NCBI RefSeq assembly: GCF_002831625.1
Contig: NZ_CP025116.1
Coordinates: forward strand, 1,626,501 to 1,690,500
DNA length: 64,000 nucleotides
Reading direction: 5' to 3'
From: Nonlabens sp. MB-3u-79
GTDB taxonomy: Bacteria > Bacteroidota > Bacteroidia > Flavobacteriales > Flavobacteriaceae
This document shows, piece after piece, positions 1-7,714 of the stretch. Both the position numbers and the translations under genes were made by a program. Within the stretch, counting starts at the first letter, position 1. Each line of letters opens with the position of its first letter. The notes under the pieces were generated by a model. The model did not search any database and had not been told where the DNA came from. It saw only the letters and a list, made by a program, of their open reading frames with translations.

Positions 1-2451
1 GATGTGCTGATACGTCGTGCACGCCTTAAAGGATATAACGCCTGTTGGGTTCCTGGGACAGATCATGCATCTATTGCTACTGAAGCTAAGGTGGTAAAGA
101 AGTTAAAAGATCAAGGTATCGATAAAAATGACTTGACCCGTGAAGAGTTTTTACAACACGCTTGGGACTGGACGGATGAATACGGTGGTATTATTCTCGA
201 GCAACTTAAGAAATTAGGAGCGAGTTGCGATTGGTCTCGTACGAAGTTTACTCTAGATGAAGATATGTCTGCATCGGTTATAAAGGTGTTTATTGACTTG
301 TACAACAAAGGATTGATTTATCGTGGTTACCGCATGGTGAATTGGGATCCAGAAGCAAAGACAACTTTAAGCGATGAAGAAGTTATTTATGAAGAGCGCA
401 ATGGGCATTTATACCATTTAAAATATCAAATTAAGGGAAGCGAAGACTTTGTAAGTATAGCGACTACTCGTCCAGAAACCATTCTAGGGGACACAGCAAT
501 TTGTGTACATCCAGATGATGAGCGCTACACGAGCTTAGTAGGTAAAACCGTTATAGTACCTATAGTAAATCGTGAGATTCCAGTAATTGCAGATCCTTAT
601 GTGGATATGGAATTCGGTACAGGAGCTTTGAAAATTACTCCTGCGCACGATCAAAATGACAAAAAAATAGGAGAGACGCATCATCTAGAGGTGATCGATA
701 TTTTTAATGAAGATGCTACTTTAAATAGCTTCGGATTGCATTATGAAGGTAAAGATCGTTTTGTAGTGCGTAAAGAAATTTCTAAGGAGCTAGAAGACCT
801 TGGTTTTCTTATAAAGAAAGAAGACCATGTTCATAAAGTAGGAACCAGTGAGCGCACTAATGCGGTTATAGAGCCCCGACTATCTGACCAGTGGTTCCTG
901 AAAATGGAAGAATTGGCAAAGCCCGCTATCAAGGCCGTTAAGGAAGATATTGTGGAGTTGTTGCCGCCTAAGTTTAAAAGCACCTATTTCCACTGGATGG
1001 AAAACGTACGCGACTGGAATATCTCGCGACAGTTAATGTGGGGGCAGCGTATTCCTGCTTACTACTATGGTGACGGAAAAGATGATTTTGTTGTAGCTAC
1101 TAGTCTTGATGAGGCTGTTAGGCTTTCGCGAAAGCGAGCTAATAACAACAACCTTCAACCAGAAGATTTACGTCAAGAAAATGATGTTCTCGACACCTGG
1201 TTCTCTAGTTGGCTGTGGCCTATAAGTGTGTTTAACGGTGTTTTAGAACCAGAAAACGAAGAGATTAATTATTATTACCCTACTCGTGATCTAGTTACTG
1301 GGCCAGATATTTTATTCTTTTGGGTAGCTCGTATGATCGTTGCTGGATATGAATTACGCGATGAAAGGCCTTTTGATAAAGTCTATCTAACTGGATTAGT
1401 TAGAGATAAGCAACGTCGCAAGATGTCCAAGTCTTTAGGTAATTCTCCAGATGCGTTAAAGTTGTTAGAGGAATATGGCGCTGATGGCGTGCGTGTTGGA
1501 TTGTTGCTAAGTGCAGCAGCAGGAAATGACATTATGTTTGATGAAGATCTTTGCCAGCAAGGAAAAGGCTTTGTAAATAAAATGTGGAATGCCTTTAGAC
1601 TCATACAAGGATGGGAAGTGGACAAATCACTAGAACAGCCGCAACATTCTGCTCAAGGAATTGCATGGTATACCAGCCGTTTTAATCAAGTACTTACAGA
1701 AATTGAGGATCACTATTCTAAATACAGAATTAGTGATGTATTGATGACCTCGTACAAATTGATTTATGACGATTTTTGTGGATGGTTGTTAGAAATTATC
1801 AAACCAGAATACCAACAGCCTATAGATCCACAAACCCTTGCTGAGGTCATTGCGTTATTAGAAGATAACATGAGATTGATGCATCCATTTACTCCATTTA
1901 TAACAGAGGAAATATGGCAAAGTACTTCTAAGCGTAAGGTAGAAGAAGCTTTATGCATCAATACATGGCCAGAAGGTGGCGCTTCAGATCAAAAATTATT
2001 AGCTGATTTTGAACTCGTACAAGAAGTTATTTCAGGGATAAGAACGGTTCGTAAAGAAAAGCAAATTGCTTTTAAAAACCAGATCGAGTTGAAAGCCATC
2101 AATAATGAAAATCTAGATCCAAAATACAACTCATTGATTCAAAAAATGGGTAATGTTTCTAGTGTAGAGACAATTGCAGAGCAAGTTGCTGGAGCTGCCA
2201 GTTATCGAGTAAGATCTAATGAATACTTCATACCTTTAGAAGGAAACATAGACGTGGCAGCCGAGTTAGAAAAACTAGAAGCTGAGCTCAAAAGAGCTAA
2301 AGGCTTTTTAATAGGGGTGCAAAAAAAGCTAAGTAACGAACGCTTTGTAGGTAGTGCTCCAGAACAAGTAGTAGCTATAGAAAAGAAAAAAGAAGCCGAC
2401 AGCCTTGCAAAGATCGAAACGATTGAGGCAAGTATGAATGCTTTAAAATAA
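1..2451 (+). CDS. valS: Valine--tRNA ligase, 3' part (5' end outside window)
   Basis: Class I aminoacyl-tRNA synthetase that charges tRNA-Val in the cytoplasm. The reading frame is open from the first base, so the N-terminus with the HIGH signature lies upstream. Visible are the ValRS-type PGTDHASIATE stretch near the window start, the editing (CP1) domain with TTRPETILGD, the DVLDTWFSSWLWP segment, and the KMSKS loop at about 1420-1434. A C-terminal coiled-coil arm is rich in Glu and Lys (AAELEKLEAELKRAK). A copy of the dispersed palindrome (1121-1136) is read in frame as LSRKR between the catalytic core and DVLDTWF. A weak hairpin follows the stop. Confidence 0.97.
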   Translation, partial: DVLIRRARLKGYNACWVPGTDHASIATEAKVVKKLKDQGIDKNDLTREEFLQHAWDWTDEYGGIILEQLKKLGASCDWSRTKFTLDEDMSASVIKVFIDLYNKGLIYRGYRMVNWDPEAKTTLSDEEVIYEERNGHLYHLKYQIKGSEDFVSIATTRPETILGDTAICVHPDDERYTSLVGKTVIVPIVNREIPVIADPYVDMEFGTGALKITPAHDQNDKKIGETHHLEVIDIFNEDATLNSFGLHYEGKDRFVVRKEISKELEDLGFLIKKEDHVHKVGTSERTNAVIEPRLSDQWFLKMEELAKPAIKAVKEDIVELLPPKFKSTYFHWMENVRDWNISRQLMWGQRIPAYYYGDGKDDFVVATSLDEAVRLSRKRANNNNLQPEDLRQENDVLDTWFSSWLWPISVFNGVLEPENEEINYYYPTRDLVTGPDILFFWVARMIVAGYELRDERPFDKVYLTGLVRDKQRRKMSKSLGNSPDALKLLEEYGADGVRVGLLLSAAAGNDIMFDEDLCQQGKGFVNKMWNAFRLIQGWEVDKSLEQPQHSAQGIAWYTSRFNQVLTEIEDHYSKYRISDVLMTSYKLIYDDFCGWLLEIIKPEYQQPIDPQTLAEVIALLEDNMRLMHPFTPFITEEIWQSTSKRKVEEALCINTWPEGGASDQKLLADFELVQEVISGIRTVRKEKQIAFKNQIELKAINNENLDPKYNSLIQKMGNVSSVETIAEQVAGAASYRVRSNEYFIPLEGNIDVAAELEKLEAELKRAKGFLIGVQKKLSNERFVGSAPEQVVAIEKKKEADSLAKIETIEASMNALK
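1121..1136. repeat. Dispersed 16-bp palindrome, copy 1 (in valS)
   Basis: Matches cgctttcgcgaaagcg at 15 of 16 positions (first base g). It is read in frame as LSRKR within valS. Confidence 0.8.
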
Positions 2452-2479
2452 TTCAGGAAAGTAGAGCGTGTTGATCGAT

Positions 2480-2505
2480 ACCCTCTAATAGCTTTGGAGG
2501 GTTTT
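2480..2505 (+). terminator. Weak hairpin after valS
   Basis: Inverted repeat ACCCTC/GAGGGT (2480-2485 with 2497-2502) followed by a short T run, 29 bp after the valS stop. The 6-bp stem and short U tract make it a weak intrinsic terminator candidate. Confidence 0.45.
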
Positions 2506-2526
2506 ATGAATTATTTGATAAGGCTT

Positions 2527-2534
2527 TATCTTTG
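2527..2534 (+). promoter_or_regulatory. -7 box candidate for the 30-residue ORF
   Basis: TATCTTTG fits the Bacteroidota -7 consensus TAnnTTTG exactly and lies 40 bp before the ATG at 2575. No TTG is well placed at -33, so this is only a partial match. Confidence 0.35.
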
Positions 2535-2574
2535 TTGAATTTGCGAACTATATTTTAAGAAATCAAAAATAATT

Positions 2575-2667
2575 ATGAATCCATTTGTAACTATAGTCAT
2601 TGTTTTAGGTGCTGCTGTTTTATGTTTAATAGCACTCGCTATTTATATTCTTAGAAAAAAGGATTGA
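2575..2667 (+). CDS. Putative 30-residue single-pass membrane peptide
   Basis: An ATG-initiated frame of 30 codons encodes MNPFVTIVIVLGAAVLCLIA, continuing to a basic tail (RKKD). Almost the whole peptide is one hydrophobic helix with a Cys in it, as expected for a small single-pass inner-membrane protein whose tail would face the cytoplasm. A TAnnTTTG box precedes it and a strong terminator begins 20 bp after its stop, so it has its own transcription-unit boundaries. No family is recognised. The start and the coding status are unproven, because short hydrophobic frames can occur by chance. Confidence 0.5.
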   Translation: MNPFVTIVIVLGAAVLCLIALAIYILRKKD

Positions 2668-2687
2668 CCAGCGCCTTGTATGAACTT

Positions 2688-2724
2688 AAAAAGCCTCCAA
2701 AGAAAACTTTTTTGGAGGCTTTTT
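2688..2724. terminator. Bidirectional intrinsic terminator
   Basis: A perfect 14-bp inverted repeat (AAAAAGCCTCCAAA with TTTGGAGGCTTTTT, 9-nt loop) has T runs on both strands. It ends the small membrane ORF on the plus strand and the acyl-CoA-binding protein operon on the minus strand. Confidence 0.85.
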
Positions 2725-2779
2725 AAATATTGTTGTTGTCTAAACTAATAACCCAATACCATTGCGATTAGGGTATAGA

Positions 2780-3058
2780 TTACCAAGGCTTAGGATAGAG
2801 TTTTTCAATGATTTCTATGTACCTTATTTTTGCTTCAGACTTAGATATAGATTGTACTTGAATAAGAGCGTTCATCTTAAAAGCGCTTCTCAAATCATTT
2901 GATTCAAAACTGCGGTTACTCACATAAGGTTCGTTAATAGCTCGCTTGTAATACGCATACAAATGTAGTTGTAGGTCTGGTGGCACTAAAGATTGTTCTT
3001 CAGAGGACGCTTTCGCAAAAGCGTTATTAAAATCAATATCAAGTTCTTTTTCTGTCAT
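2780..3058 (-). CDS. Acyl-CoA-binding protein (ACBP family)
   Basis: A 92-residue protein of the ACBP fold, a four-helix bundle that binds long-chain acyl-CoA esters in the cytoplasm. Family features visible are FNNAFAKASSEEQ, LYAYYKRAINEP (the LYGLYKQAT-like acyl-CoA contact helix), and a C-terminal YIEIIEKLYP helix. The usual tryptophan of the central helix is absent here. It is last in a tight minus-strand run, directly abutting psd (psd stops at 3059), which links it to phospholipid synthesis. A one-mismatch copy of the dispersed palindrome encodes its AFAKA segment (3008-3023). ACBP is best known from eukaryotes but is regularly found in Bacteroidota. Confidence 0.85.
   Translation of the reverse strand: MTEKELDIDFNNAFAKASSEEQSLVPPDLQLHLYAYYKRAINEPYVSNRSFESNDLRSAFKMNALIQVQSISKSEAKIRYIEIIEKLYPKPW
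3008..3023. repeat. Dispersed 16-bp palindrome, copy 2 (in ACBP gene)
   Basis: cgctttcgcaaaagcg, 15 of 16 matches to the consensus. It is read as AFAKA on the minus strand within the ACBP gene. Confidence 0.7.
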
Positions 3059-3709
3059 TTAAAAAGTAGCCAGTACGGTTTCTCCTCCTTTTACCTGCTG
3101 ATTCAATTCTACGGTAATGAGAGTGTCTACAGGTAGATAAACATCTACGCGACTACCAAATTTAATAAAACCGCTATCATTCCCTTGTATAATCGTATCG
3201 TTTTCTTGGGCATAGTTAACAATGCGCTTAGCAAGTGCTCCAGCAATCTGGCGGTACATCACCTGTATTTTATTCTTGTGATTGATGACTACAGTAGTGC
3301 GTTCGTTCTCTTCGCTAGCTTTAGGATGCCATGCCACAAGGTATTTGCCTGGATGATATTTACTATAAGCTATTGTACCTGAAATAGGGTACCTGGTCAC
3401 ATGTACATTGATAGGAGACATGAATACAGATATCATTAAACGCTCTCCTTTGAAGTACTCTTTATCAGTAACTTTTTCAATCACTACTACTTTGCCATCT
3501 ACTGGAGAAACAACGTTAGAGTCGCTTAAAGAGGTGTTTCTTTGAGGGTTTCTAAAGAATTGCAGAATGATAAAGAGTAAAGTTATGGTGATAGCAGACA
3601 AGCTTATCTGCAGCCATTGGGGTATAGATATAAGCCATATCGTACTCATTAAAATTACAGTAAGTACAAATGCAATTAAGATACTTTGATTTCCTTCTTT
3701 ATGAAACAT
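3059..3709 (-). CDS. psd: Phosphatidylserine decarboxylase, short proenzyme form
   Basis: Converts phosphatidylserine to phosphatidylethanolamine at the inner membrane. The 216-residue length matches the short bacterial (PSD-A) class. Two hydrophobic segments at about residues 12-50 anchor it. The core has VVSPVDGKVVVIE and FMSPINVHVTRYP, and the FGSRVDVYLP motif near the C-terminus contains the Gly-Ser autocleavage site that generates the pyruvoyl cofactor on the small alpha chain. The gene overlaps the end of cdsA by 11 bp and abuts the ACBP gene. CDP-diacylglycerol made by CdsA feeds the phosphatidylserine precursor, so the neighbours act in one pathway; no phosphatidylserine synthase gene is in the window. 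Confidence 0.94.
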   Translation of the reverse strand: MFHKEGNQSILIAFVLTVILMSTIWLISIPQWLQISLSAITITLLFIILQFFRNPQRNTSLSDSNVVSPVDGKVVVIEKVTDKEYFKGERLMISVFMSPINVHVTRYPISGTIAYSKYHPGKYLVAWHPKASEENERTTVVINHKNKIQVMYRQIAGALAKRIVNYAQENDTIIQGNDSGFIKFGSRVDVYLPVDTLITVELNQQVKGGETVLATF

Positions 3710-4538
3710 AATTGATAATTAGAAAAGTTGCGTAAGCAAATGGAGCTGCAAATATAATACTGTCCATGCGATCAAAAATCCCACCGTGACCTGGCATAAT
3801 ACTTCCGCTATCTTTTACTTCTGCTTGTCGTTTTATTTTACTCTGAATTAAATCTCCTATGGTACCAAAAAAGGCTACTACAAATGCAATGATCATCCAG
3901 TCCCAAACACTGTAGTTAATGATCCCTATGGATTTTAAATAATAGAAAAGTCCGGCACCAGATGCGATGGCCATAACTAAACCCCCAAGAAAACCTTCAA
4001 TGGTTTTTTTTGGGGAGATGCGTTTCATGAGTTTGTGCTTTCCAAAGTTCTTGCCAAATAAGTAAGCAAAGCTATCATTGGTCCAGATAATCACAAAAAT
4101 ACCTATGATTAATTCCTCTTGAAATGAATCTTGAACGAAGTTGGTCTTTGCCACCACGTCTGGTATTAAAGCTAAAAATAGACTGCTTCCAATTAAATAG
4201 AGCAGGGCTATGATATGTTTTTTAGTATTAAAGAGCGCAATTCTATCCACGAGAACTAAATCTCTTATAAGGTATATATTGACCAATAATGTGGCGATAA
4301 GGAGCACGTAAATGAACTCCATTGATACGCTTTTCCATACTAAGAAATAATAAGCGATAGGTAGTATAGGATAGATGAACCATTGCCTTAACCTGATCAT
4401 TGGTATTAACTCCAGAAGGCAAATAAACGCAAAGGCGCAAAATAAAATAATAAAGACATCTCTTGAAAATAAAGCGCTTAATACCACAAGAGATACATAA
4501 ACGATTCCAGAAATGGAACGAGTAATTAATTCTCTCAT
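3699..4538 (-). CDS. cdsA: Phosphatidate cytidylyltransferase (CDP-diacylglycerol synthase)
   Basis: Integral membrane enzyme that makes CDP-diacylglycerol from phosphatidic acid and CTP, the branch point for phospholipid synthesis. The protein has 279 residues with about eight hydrophobic segments. The C-terminal family signature is clear: ISPKKTIEGFLGG, then GDLIQSKIKRQ, GSIMPGHGGIFDRMDS and a final membrane segment. It lies 1 bp after the LUD-domain gene and overlaps psd by 11 bp, so the genes are almost certainly cotranscribed. Nothing is odd in its length or composition. Confidence 0.95.
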   Translation of the reverse strand: MRELITRSISGIVYVSLVVLSALFSRDVFIILFCAFAFICLLELIPMIRLRQWFIYPILPIAYYFLVWKSVSMEFIYVLLIATLLVNIYLIRDLVLVDRIALFNTKKHIIALLYLIGSSLFLALIPDVVAKTNFVQDSFQEELIIGIFVIIWTNDSFAYLFGKNFGKHKLMKRISPKKTIEGFLGGLVMAIASGAGLFYYLKSIGIINYSVWDWMIIAFVVAFFGTIGDLIQSKIKRQAEVKDSGSIMPGHGGIFDRMDSIIFAAPFAYATFLIINYVS

Positions 4539-4539
4539 T

Positions 4540-5157
4540 TTATAAGTCTTCTAAAAGTAGTAGGTAAAGTCTTTTGTTAGGCGCTCCGTAATTCATCAAA
4601 TCTTTTTCTTGTTTAGGAGCTGTTTCTTTAAAGTTCTTGAGCGTTGTGATGTTAGTGGGTATGTGACCGTGGCTGTTGTGCTTGATGCCTCTTAAGCCTT
4701 CTCCAATAGACTCTACTATTTGACTTGTACTGGCTAGTATGACATAGGTGCCAGGTAGTTCTGCGGGTTTAGTTTCTTTTATTTGTCTTGAAGAAAAAAG
4801 AATGGCACCATTATTTGCAATCACATATTCACAAGTCCCTAAAAAGAACTCACCATGAAAATTAGCAGGAGAGTAGTTTAAGTTAAACCCTTCAAAGCGT
4901 TTTGTGAGTTGCCCATCAAAACACAGTACATCTTTTTCAAAATAGTCGTGTTCAACAAGAATGTCTTCAAAATGTTGCTGGATCTCCTTTTCATCGATCG
5001 CATAAAGAAATCTACCACCTTGATGTTGGAAATTATGAATAAACTCCTCGTCTAAAGGTGGTTTTTCATCGGGCATATATTTAGAACGTTCTTCATTAGA
5101 GCCCACAACGGGGTCAGAATCAGAAGTTTTCTTAAAAAGTCGTTTAAATATACTCAT
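4540..5157 (-). CDS. LUD-domain protein (LutC/YkgG-like)
   Basis: A 205-residue soluble protein with the LUD (LutC/YkgG) fold. The pattern FFLGTCEYVIANNGAILFSS, a stretch typical of the family, is followed by LPGTYVILASTSQIVESIGEGLRG. The N-terminal 45 residues are polar and Lys-rich (MSIFKRLFKK). Members of this superfamily take part in lactate oxidation complexes, but no lutA or lutB partner is present. It sits instead between ftsH and cdsA, a placement I recall as common in flavobacteria, which suggests an undefined envelope-related role. The substrate is unknown. Confidence 0.75.
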   Translation of the reverse strand: MSIFKRLFKKTSDSDPVVGSNEERSKYMPDEKPPLDEEFIHNFQHQGGRFLYAIDEKEIQQHFEDILVEHDYFEKDVLCFDGQLTKRFEGFNLNYSPANFHGEFFLGTCEYVIANNGAILFSSRQIKETKPAELPGTYVILASTSQIVESIGEGLRGIKHNSHGHIPTNITTLKNFKETAPKQEKDLMNYGAPNKRLYLLLLEDL

Positions 5158-5188
5158 TGCCTATGAATAGCATTTTATGGGATTAACG

Positions 5189-5220
5189 TAAATATAGTTA
5201 CTTAAATCAATGCTAGCAAA
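5189..5220 (-). promoter_or_regulatory. Promoter candidate for LUD-cdsA-psd-ACBP
   Basis: On the minus strand TTTG (plus 5217-5220) is followed after 20 nt by TATATTTA (plus 5189-5196), close to the TTTG-N19-21-TAnnTTTG pattern. It lies in the gap after ftsH and would give a leader of about 25 nt. Read-through from ftsH is also possible. Confidence 0.5.
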
Positions 5221-7239
5221 CTATTCTTCCTCATCAGCTGGTGGAGTTTCATTTAAAATAGGTCGAGTAGAGGATTTTAAGGATACCGCTTGCTCTTTGA
5301 TGAATGGTCGTTTTCCAAATATCTTTTCTAAATCATCTTTAAAGATCACTTCTTTTTCTAAAAGAATTTCAGCAAGCTGGGTGAGTTTATCTTTATTTTC
5401 TTCTAGAATTTTTATAGCACGGTGGTATTGTTCTTCAATAATCTTAGATATTTCCTCATCGATAATAACAGCTGTTTGTTCACTATAAGGCTTAGTCATT
5501 GAATATTCTTGCTGCCCGCTAGAATCGTAATAAGTAATGTTTCCAACTTTTTCATTAAGACCGTAAATGGTTACCATAGCACGAGCTTGTTTTGTAACCT
5601 TTTCAAGGTCACTTAATGCGCCTGTAGATATATTATTAAAGATTACTTTTTCTGCAGCCCTACCACCCATAGTAGCACACATTTCATCCAGCATTTGTTC
5701 TGGACGCACAATTTGTCTTTCTTCAGGCAAGTACCATGCGGCACCCAGAGATTGTCCCCGAGGCACTATAGTTACTTTAATTAATGGAGCAGCATGTTCT
5801 GTCATCCAGCTTACGGTTGCATGACCAGCTTCATGAAAAGCAATTGTTTTCTTCTCAGAAGGAGTGATTAACTTGTTTTTTTTCTCAAGCCCACCTACGA
5901 TTCGGTCTACTGCGTCGAGAAAATCTTGTTTACCTACAGCTTTTTTACCATTTCTAGCGGCTATAAGAGCGGCTTCATTACAAACGTTTGCAATATCAGC
6001 TCCAGAGAATCCAGGGGTTTGTTTTGCTAGGAATACAGTGTCTAATTCATTCTCTACTTTCTTTAAAGGTCTGAGGTGTACTTCAAAGATTTCTTCTCTT
6101 TCTCTTACGTCTGGCAGGTCTACATAGATTTGTCTGTCAAAACGTCCTGCACGCATCAATGCTTTGTCAAGAATATCGGCACGGTTTGTTGCCGCTAATA
6201 CGATTACATTAGTATTCGTTCCAAAACCATCCATCTCTGTCAGCAGTTGGTTCAATGTGTTTTCTCTTTCATCATTAGAGCCAGACATGTTAGACTTACC
6301 ACGAGCACGGCCTATGGCGTCAATTTCATCGATAAAAATGATAGCAGGAGATTTTTCTTTTGCTTGTTTGAATAAATCACGTACTCGACTGGCACCTACA
6401 CCGACAAACATTTCAACAAAGTCAGATCCACTCAATGAGAAGAACGGCACTTTTGCTTCACCAGCAACAGCTTTTGCTAGTAATGTTTTACCTGTCCCTG
6501 GAGACCCCACTAATAAAGCTCCTTTAGGAATTTTTCCACCTAGAGAGGTGTATTTTTCAGGATTTTTCAGGAAATCCACAATCTCTTGTACTTCTTCTTT
6601 TGCTCCTTCTAGTCCAGCAACATCTTTAAATGTGGTTTTAATATCAGTCTTCTGATCAAATAATTTTGCTTTTGATTTTCCGATGTTAAAAATTTGCCCG
6701 CCGCCGCCGCCAGCACCGCCACCGCTCATGCGTTTCATTAAAAATAACCAGATACCGATGATGAATACGAAGGGAAGTATGGAGATCAATAGATCTGTTA
6801 TACCTTCATCTTCACGGTCAAAAACAAGTCTAGTTTCAGGACTCGATGTATTTATAGCCAGTTTTAATTGCTCTTCAAAAGATTTTGCATCACCAAATTC
6901 TACCGTGTAGTTAGGTAATTTAACTCCGCCGAATGATGGTGCTTTTGCGCTAGGTTTATATTTGGTTAGAGTAAGTGCATCTTTAGACATAAAGACCTGA
7001 GCGAGCCCTCTATTACTCACTACTACTATACTGTCTACTTCCTGATTTTCAATAGCCTTAAAAAACTCGTTATAAGTGAGCTTTTTAGTTTGATTGAAAC
7101 TGTTGTTAAGTAAACTATAGCCTATAAAAAGTAAAGCAATAGGAACAATGATCCACCAAATATTAAATTTAGGTTTCCCTTGACCAGGCATTAAATTTGA
7201 TTTTTTTTTGTCCTGTTCTTTATTATTGTTTTCTGACAT
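5221..7239 (-). CDS. ftsH: ATP-dependent zinc metalloprotease FtsH
   Basis: Membrane-anchored AAA+ protease that degrades damaged or regulatory membrane and cytosolic proteins. The 672 residues contain an N-terminal membrane segment (about 26-44), an extracytoplasmic domain, a second membrane segment (about 150-168), a Gly-rich linker (MSGGGAGGGGGQ), Walker A GSPGTGKT at 245-252, Walker B IIFIDEID near 300-307, and the zinc site HEAGH at 469-473. The acidic tail ends in PPADEEE. It is 18 bp downstream of rsfS and upstream of the LUD-cdsA-psd genes. A link to lipid genes is biologically sensible, since FtsH in other bacteria controls envelope lipid enzymes. Confidence 0.98.
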   Translation of the reverse strand: MSENNNKEQDKKKSNLMPGQGKPKFNIWWIIVPIALLFIGYSLLNNSFNQTKKLTYNEFFKAIENQEVDSIVVVSNRGLAQVFMSKDALTLTKYKPSAKAPSFGGVKLPNYTVEFGDAKSFEEQLKLAINTSSPETRLVFDREDEGITDLLISILPFVFIIGIWLFLMKRMSGGGAGGGGGQIFNIGKSKAKLFDQKTDIKTTFKDVAGLEGAKEEVQEIVDFLKNPEKYTSLGGKIPKGALLVGSPGTGKTLLAKAVAGEAKVPFFSLSGSDFVEMFVGVGASRVRDLFKQAKEKSPAIIFIDEIDAIGRARGKSNMSGSNDERENTLNQLLTEMDGFGTNTNVIVLAATNRADILDKALMRAGRFDRQIYVDLPDVREREEIFEVHLRPLKKVENELDTVFLAKQTPGFSGADIANVCNEAALIAARNGKKAVGKQDFLDAVDRIVGGLEKKNKLITPSEKKTIAFHEAGHATVSWMTEHAAPLIKVTIVPRGQSLGAAWYLPEERQIVRPEQMLDEMCATMGGRAAEKVIFNNISTGALSDLEKVTKQARAMVTIYGLNEKVGNITYYDSSGQQEYSMTKPYSEQTAVIIDEEISKIIEEQYHRAIKILEENKDKLTQLAEILLEKEVIFKDDLEKIFGKRPFIKEQAVSLKSSTRPILNETPPADEEE

Positions 7240-7257
7240 CTTTTGTGTGTGATCTTA

Positions 7258-7629
7258 TTAATAAGTACTTTCAATAGAGGTGAATTTTGCATCACCCCAC
7301 AATTCTTCTAGGTCGTAATATTCTCTAATATGTTTTTGAAACACATGGACTACTACATTTACATAATCCATAAGAACCCATTCTGCTTGATCAGTTCCCT
7401 CTACATGCCATGCATTTTCATGAAGTTGTTTACTTACATTTCTTTGTACAGAGTTTACGATAGCGTTTACTTGCGTATTTGAGGTACCATTGCAAATAAT
7501 AAAATAGCTAGTTACCGTGTTTTCTAATTCTCGTAAATCAAGTATGGTAATGTTATTTCCCTTTACATCCTCTATTCCAGATATTATTTGTGTAATAAGG
7601 GCATCGGTAGAAACTGTCTCTTTAGTCAT
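7258..7629 (-). CDS. rsfS: Ribosomal silencing factor RsfS
   Basis: A 123-residue protein of the RsfS/Iojap family, which binds ribosomal protein uL14 and blocks subunit joining when growth slows. Characteristic segments are ILDLRELENTVTSYFIICNG, then the WHVEGTDQAEWVLMDY stretch and VVVHVFQKHIREYYDLEELWGDA at the C-terminus. It is the first gene of the minus-strand run leading into ftsH and is divergent from birA across an 85-bp gap that holds its likely -7 box. Confidence 0.96.
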   Translation of the reverse strand: MTKETVSTDALITQIISGIEDVKGNNITILDLRELENTVTSYFIICNGTSNTQVNAIVNSVQRNVSKQLHENAWHVEGTDQAEWVLMDYVNVVVHVFQKHIREYYDLEELWGDAKFTSIESTY

Positions 7630-7648
7630 TAAATATTTTTTGTATGCA

Positions 7649-7656
7649 CAAATTTA
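7649..7656 (-). promoter_or_regulatory. -7 box candidate upstream of rsfS
   Basis: On the minus strand TAAATTTG matches TAnnTTTG exactly, 19 bp before the rsfS start. No clear TTG is seen at -33. Confidence 0.4.
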
Positions 7657-7714
7657 TTCTTTTTTTGATCTATGTTTATTAAATTACACATAAACTAACG
7701 AATAAATTTTCATT

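Noticed and set aside
6164-6655. 163-codon plus-strand frame inside ftsH
   Set aside because: It is antisense to the conserved ATPase domain of FtsH and has no family features.
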